Of a stretch of 64,000 bases of DNA, positions 60,857-64,000 are shown one piece after another (position 1 is the stretch's first letter; every line of letters begins with the position of its first letter). Below the pieces are notes generated by a model, which was not told where the DNA came from, did not search any database, and saw only the letters and a program-made list of their open reading frames with translations. Source of the DNA: an uncultured Bryobacterales bacterium (GTDB lineage Bacteria; Acidobacteriota; Terriglobia; Bryobacterales; Bryobacteraceae); NCBI GenBank assembly GCA_937959285.1, contig CALGAR010000080.1, positions 1 to 64,000 on the forward strand, written 5' to 3'. Made by a program: the position numbers and the translations under genes.

Positions 60857-62293
60857 TCACAAGGGATGGTTTTGTCCAGCCTCCAGCCTCAGCTCAGGCG
60901 ATTGAAGCTGGCGAGGCGTGACGTCGACCATGTCAAGCGTCTCAATTTCATCGCCAGAGGCGGCGCTCAACTCCTTGAACCGCCGCGCCACAACGAGCAC
61001 ACGGTTTTCGAGGGAACCTACGGCCCGGTTGTAGCACTGGATTGTGCGCTCCAGGTTGCGGCCCATATCGCTGAAGTGGTCCGCAAGCGTCCGAATCCGT
61101 TCGTATAGAATCTTGCCCTGCTCGCTGATCAGTTGCGCATTCTCGGCCAGCCGCTCCTGTTTCCAGCCATAGGCGACAGCCTTTAACAGAGCGATGAGAG
61201 TTGTCGGAGTCGCAAGGATGACGCCTTGCTCCACGCCGTATTCAATGAGGCTGGGATCCTGTTCAAGCGCGGCGCTAAAGAAGGTTTCGGCGGGCAGGAA
61301 AGCGACCGTAAATTCGGGTGCGGAGTCGAACTGCTGCCAGTAGGCTTTCGCGCCGAGGCGCTGTAAGTGAGTGCGGACCTGCAAAGCGTGGTCTCGGAGC
61401 CGTGCGGTGCGTGTCGCTTCATCCTCTGCCTCTAGCGCTTCCAGATAAGCATTCAGTGGCACTTTCGCATCCACTACGATGGACCGGCGGTTCGGGAGGC
61501 GTATCAGCATGTCCGGGCGCAGCCTGCCGTCCTCGGTGTGAACCGTTACCTGCTGGTCGAAGTCGCAAAACTCAATCATTCCGGCCATCTCAACAACGCG
61601 CCGCAGTTGAAGCTCGCCCCAGCGGCCTCGCGCGGATGGAGCACGAAGCGCCCGCACTAGATTGGCCGTTTCGTTCTGCAGTTGCATTTGGGTCGTGGCG
61701 AGAGCACGCACCTGCTCGGACAGACCGGCGTAGGCGCCTTCGCGCGCCTTCTCAATTTCGCGGATCCGGCTGTCTACCTTCTCGAGCGATTCTTTGAGAG
61801 GTTTCACGAGCTCTTCGATCGCCTTCTGCCTGTGGGTGAGGTCGCCCTGCGCAGTCTCATGAAGGCCGGCGAGATGTGTCTTTGCAAGTTCCAGGAATGC
61901 CTGATTGTTGCTCTTAAGCGCCTCGGCGGAGAGCGCCTGGAAAGCGTCCGAAAGCTTCTTCTGCGCCTCATTAAGGACGTTCAGCTTCTCTTCGGCCGAT
62001 TTCCGGGTCTCTTCCATCCTGGCTGTCAAGGAGGAAGCCGTTGCCTGAAGCTTGGTGCATTCCTGTCGCAGGGCCTCGATCTGCTCGTCGCGCTTTTTGA
62101 GCTCGGCGCGAGCCGCCTCCAGTTCACGTTCTCTGCTGCTTATCCTTTCTTCCAGGCTGGCCCGCTCGACGGCATGCTCCGTTTGTTCTGTCTGGAGGGC
62201 CTGTTCTGCCCTCGGTGAAAGAAGCAGCCAGGTGCAGAAGGCGCCAACCAGCACGCCACCTAGCAAAGTCAGGAACAAAACAACAGGATCCAT
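60857..62293 (-). CDS. rmuC: RmuC family protein
   Basis: 478 residues from ATG at 62293 with AGAGGAG upstream. N-terminal membrane helix (VVLFLTLLGGVLVGAFCTWLLL), a long Glu/Arg-rich coiled coil (about 25-180), then the RmuC core with RGRWGELQLRRVVEMAGM, VDAKVPLNAYLEALEAEDEATR and VAFLPAETFFSAAL, a PD-(D/E)XK-related fold. It limits DNA rearrangements at inverted repeats in E. coli; biochemical activity not shown. Transcribed after the ribonucleotide reductase, but a terminator lies between. Confidence 0.94.
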   Translation of the reverse strand: MDPVVLFLTLLGGVLVGAFCTWLLLSPRAEQALQTEQTEHAVERASLEERISSRERELEAARAELKKRDEQIEALRQECTKLQATASSLTARMEETRKSAEEKLNVLNEAQKKLSDAFQALSAEALKSNNQAFLELAKTHLAGLHETAQGDLTHRQKAIEELVKPLKESLEKVDSRIREIEKAREGAYAGLSEQVRALATTQMQLQNETANLVRALRAPSARGRWGELQLRRVVEMAGMIEFCDFDQQVTVHTEDGRLRPDMLIRLPNRRSIVVDAKVPLNAYLEALEAEDEATRTARLRDHALQVRTHLQRLGAKAYWQQFDSAPEFTVAFLPAETFFSAALEQDPSLIEYGVEQGVILATPTTLIALLKAVAYGWKQERLAENAQLISEQGKILYERIRTLADHFSDMGRNLERTIQCYNRAVGSLENRVLVVARRFKELSAASGDEIETLDMVDVTPRQLQSPELRLEAGQNHPL

Positions 62294-62310
62294 CAGCACT
62301 CCTCTTTGAA

Positions 62311-62348
62311 ACAAAACGGCGACCCGGTTTGCGAGGGCCGGGTCGCCG
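62311..62348 (-). terminator. Intrinsic terminator of the class II ribonucleotide reductase
   Basis: CGGCGACCCGG (62317-62327) pairs perfectly with CCGGGTCGCCG (62338-62348), 11 base pairs with a ten-base loop. On the minus strand it is followed by TTTTGTTT. It lies between the reductase and rmuC. Confidence 0.88.
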
Positions 62349-62383
62349 GAACTCCCACCATCAGGTCCGGTATTGACCTGAAT

Positions 62384-64000
62384 TTACGAGCAGCCGCTGG
62401 TGCCGCCGCAGTTTTCACACTTGTAGCAAGAGCCGTTGCGGGTCATGAGCGAACCGCACTCTGCACAAAGCGGAGCGTCGGCCATTGCCGTATCGAAGGG
62501 CAACGATTGCTGGCGCTCCTCTTCCGTGGGCCGGAGCTTCGGGGATTCGCCCGCTTCCGTAATTGCATACTCCGGACCCAGGAACTTGGCGCCAAGCCAG
62601 CGGAAGATGTAGTCCATGATCGATTTTGCGTACGGAACCTGCGGATTGCCGGTCCAGCCGCTCGGTTCGAAACGGACGTGCGAGAATTTGTCCACAAAGA
62701 ACTTCAGCGGTACGCCATACTGCAGCGCGTAGCTGATCGCCGTAGCGAAGCTGTCCATCAGGCCGGAGATGGTAGAGCCCTCCTTGGCCATGGTGATGAA
62801 GATTTCACCGGGCGTGCCGTCTTCATACAACCCGACGGTGATGTAGCCTTCATGGCCGCCGATGGAGAACTTGTGAGTAATCGACTGCCGCTCGTCGGGC
62901 AACTTGCGGCGCAGGGGGCGGTAAATAACCCGTTCGGATACCTTTTCGGCAGCTCCGCCGGCGGTCTTCTTCGCACCCTTGCTGTCGCCCGAGCTTAGCG
63001 GCTGAACGCGTTTCGAGTTGTCGCGGTAGATTGCCACGGCTTTCAGGCCAAGGCGCCAGCTCTCGATGTAGGCGTTCATGATGTCCTCGACCGTCGAGTC
63101 TTCGGGCATGTTGATGGTCTTCGAAATGGCTCCCGAAATGAAGGGCTGCACGGCTGCCATCATGCGGACGTGGCCCATGTAGTGGATGGAACGGGTTCCG
63201 TTGACGGGACGGAAGCTGCAGTCGAAGACCGGCAGGTGCTCCGGCTTCACGTGCGGCGCGCCTTCGATTGTCCCGGTCGAGTCGATGTGGCTGACGATGG
63301 TCTCCACCTGCTCCGGCGTATAGCCGAGCCGGATGAGCGCCTGGGGCACGGTGTTGTTGACGATCTTGATCACGCCGCCACCCACGAGCTTCTTGTACTT
63401 CACGAGCGCCAGATCGGGCTCGATGCCCGTGGTATCGCAATCCATCATGAAGCCGATGGTGCCTGTGGGCGCGATCACGGTCGTCTGCGCATTGCGAAAT
63501 CCTACCTTCTTACCGAGCGCGTAGGCTTCTTCCCAGCACCGCTTGGCGTTCTCATAGAGAGCTTTTGGCACGCGCCGGCTGTCGATTCTGCTCGTCGCCT
63601 CGCCGTGCATCCGGATGACTTCCAGGAAGCTCTGCTCGTTGACGGTATAGCCCGGGCACGGGCCGACGGATTCCGCAATTCTGGCGCTGGTAAGATATGC
63701 CTGGCCGCTCATCACCGCAGTGATTGCGGCAGCGTAATCGCGTCCCTCATCGCTGTCATAAGGAAGCCCCAGCGACATCAGGAGCGCTCCGAGGTTTGCA
63801 AAGCCAAGGCCGAGAGGCCGGAAGTCGTGCGAGTTCTTCGCAATCTTCTCAGTCGGATAGCTGGCGTTGTCGACGATAATCTCTTGGGCCAGGATGATCG
63901 TGTCGACTGCATGCCGGAACGCCTCTACGTTGAACTGGCCATCCGGACCAAGAAACTTCATCAGGTTCAGGGACGCCAGGTTGCACGCCGAATCGTCCAG
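62384..64000 (-). CDS. nrdJ: Adenosylcobalamin-dependent (class II) ribonucleotide reductase, C-terminal part
   Basis: Minus strand; 538 residues present, the N-terminal part is beyond the right edge. The frame is open to 64000 with DDSACNLASLNL at the edge. Features of the NrdJ barrel: RPLGLGFANLGALLMSLGLPYD, APTGTIGFMMDCDTTGIEPD, and VGPCPGYTVNEQSF. The last 30 residues form a zinc-ribbon-like tail CAECGSLMTRNGSCYKCENCGG, with a further Cys at the end as used for re-reduction. Makes dNTPs independently of oxygen, using B12. Followed by a good terminator. Confidence 0.95.
   Translation of the reverse strand: MDDSACNLASLNLMKFLGPDGQFNVEAFRHAVDTIILAQEIIVDNASYPTEKIAKNSHDFRPLGLGFANLGALLMSLGLPYDSDEGRDYAAAITAVMSGQAYLTSARIAESVGPCPGYTVNEQSFLEVIRMHGEATSRIDSRRVPKALYENAKRCWEEAYALGKKVGFRNAQTTVIAPTGTIGFMMDCDTTGIEPDLALVKYKKLVGGGVIKIVNNTVPQALIRLGYTPEQVETIVSHIDSTGTIEGAPHVKPEHLPVFDCSFRPVNGTRSIHYMGHVRMMAAVQPFISGAISKTINMPEDSTVEDIMNAYIESWRLGLKAVAIYRDNSKRVQPLSSGDSKGAKKTAGGAAEKVSERVIYRPLRRKLPDERQSITHKFSIGGHEGYITVGLYEDGTPGEIFITMAKEGSTISGLMDSFATAISYALQYGVPLKFFVDKFSHVRFEPSGWTGNPQVPYAKSIMDYIFRWLGAKFLGPEYAITEAGESPKLRPTEEERQQSLPFDTAMADAPLCAECGSLMTRNGSCYKCENCGGTSGCS

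Noticed and set aside
1..64000. CRISPR array, prophage, insertion sequence or tRNA gene
   Set aside because: No regularly spaced repeats, integrase, transposase or cloverleaf sequence was seen in either strand.

Overview
The window is 64 kb of GC-rich chromosome, most likely from an Acidobacteriota bacterium of the Bryobacter/Solibacter type. This is inferred from gene content. Pointers are a VWFA-related secreted protein of the kind abundant in Acidobacteria, a very large Oar-like TonB-dependent receptor with an N-terminal carboxypeptidase-regulatory domain, a Ser/Thr kinase fused to TolB-like beta-propeller repeats, a bactofilin, a DUF1080 protein and a class II ribonucleotide reductase. 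I found no phage, plasmid, insertion sequence, CRISPR, tRNA or rRNA genes. It is chromosomal core DNA with accessory genes between.

Layout. 1-2.4 kb: Ser/Thr kinase cut by the left edge. 2.7-8.2 kb (minus): lysS, a LolC/E-type permease, an ArnT-like transferase and a GT2, apparently one operon. 8.2-12.1 kb: Alg5-like GT2, methyltransferase, bactofilin, GAF protein, BNR/YCF48-like protein. 12.1-12.9 kb: no gene, but many self-complementary segments (candidate structured RNA). 12.9-19 kb: zinc-ribbon protein, class IV aminotransferase, ThiO-like oxidase, HipA-like kinase, a small ORF, a histone-H1-like protein and an MltD-like lytic transglycosylase. 19-24 kb: EF-G paralogue, coiled-coil/zinc-ribbon protein, MurJ. 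24-27.6 kb: TonB-dependent receptor. 27.7-33.5 kb: M20 dipeptidase, hpt with an overlapping pseudokinase/nuclease fusion, and a DUF1802/response regulator/histidine kinase operon. 33.9-37 kb: ppa, HIT protein, HU/IHF, ribosomal protein S1. 37.6-42 kb: GT2, receiver protein, Crp/Fnr regulator, amino-acid permease. 42.1-44.7 kb: PcrA helicase with a tiny basic gene at its end. 44.8-46.7 kb: structured intergenic DNA, then an ECF sigma/membrane protein/CpxP-like operon. 46.7-48.6 kb: rpmE, an alpha/beta hydrolase and two candidate short transcripts. 48.6-53.6 kb: MFS transporter/DUF1080/HDAC-like operon, secreted protein, cold-shock protein, S2P protease. 53.7-64 kb: NDH-2, orphan fliM, unknown protein, receiver protein plus beta-barrel protein, YjbQ, SIMPL protein, VWFA protein, RmuC and the 3' part of a class II ribonucleotide reductase.

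Themes. Envelope building (murJ, mltD, ArnT and GT2 enzymes, TonB receptor), translation (lysS, EF-G, S1, L31, cold-shock protein) and regulation dominate. Many genes are translationally coupled by 1-4 base overlaps. Several genes lack a Shine-Dalgarno site and instead have a -10-like hexamer 6-8 bases before the start codon, which suggests leaderless transcripts. The most unusual item is a tiny minus-strand unit at 47.03-47.27 kb: a consensus promoter, a 15-base perfect complement of the 16S rRNA 3' end, a 14-codon ORF and an intrinsic terminator, lying just upstream of rpmE.
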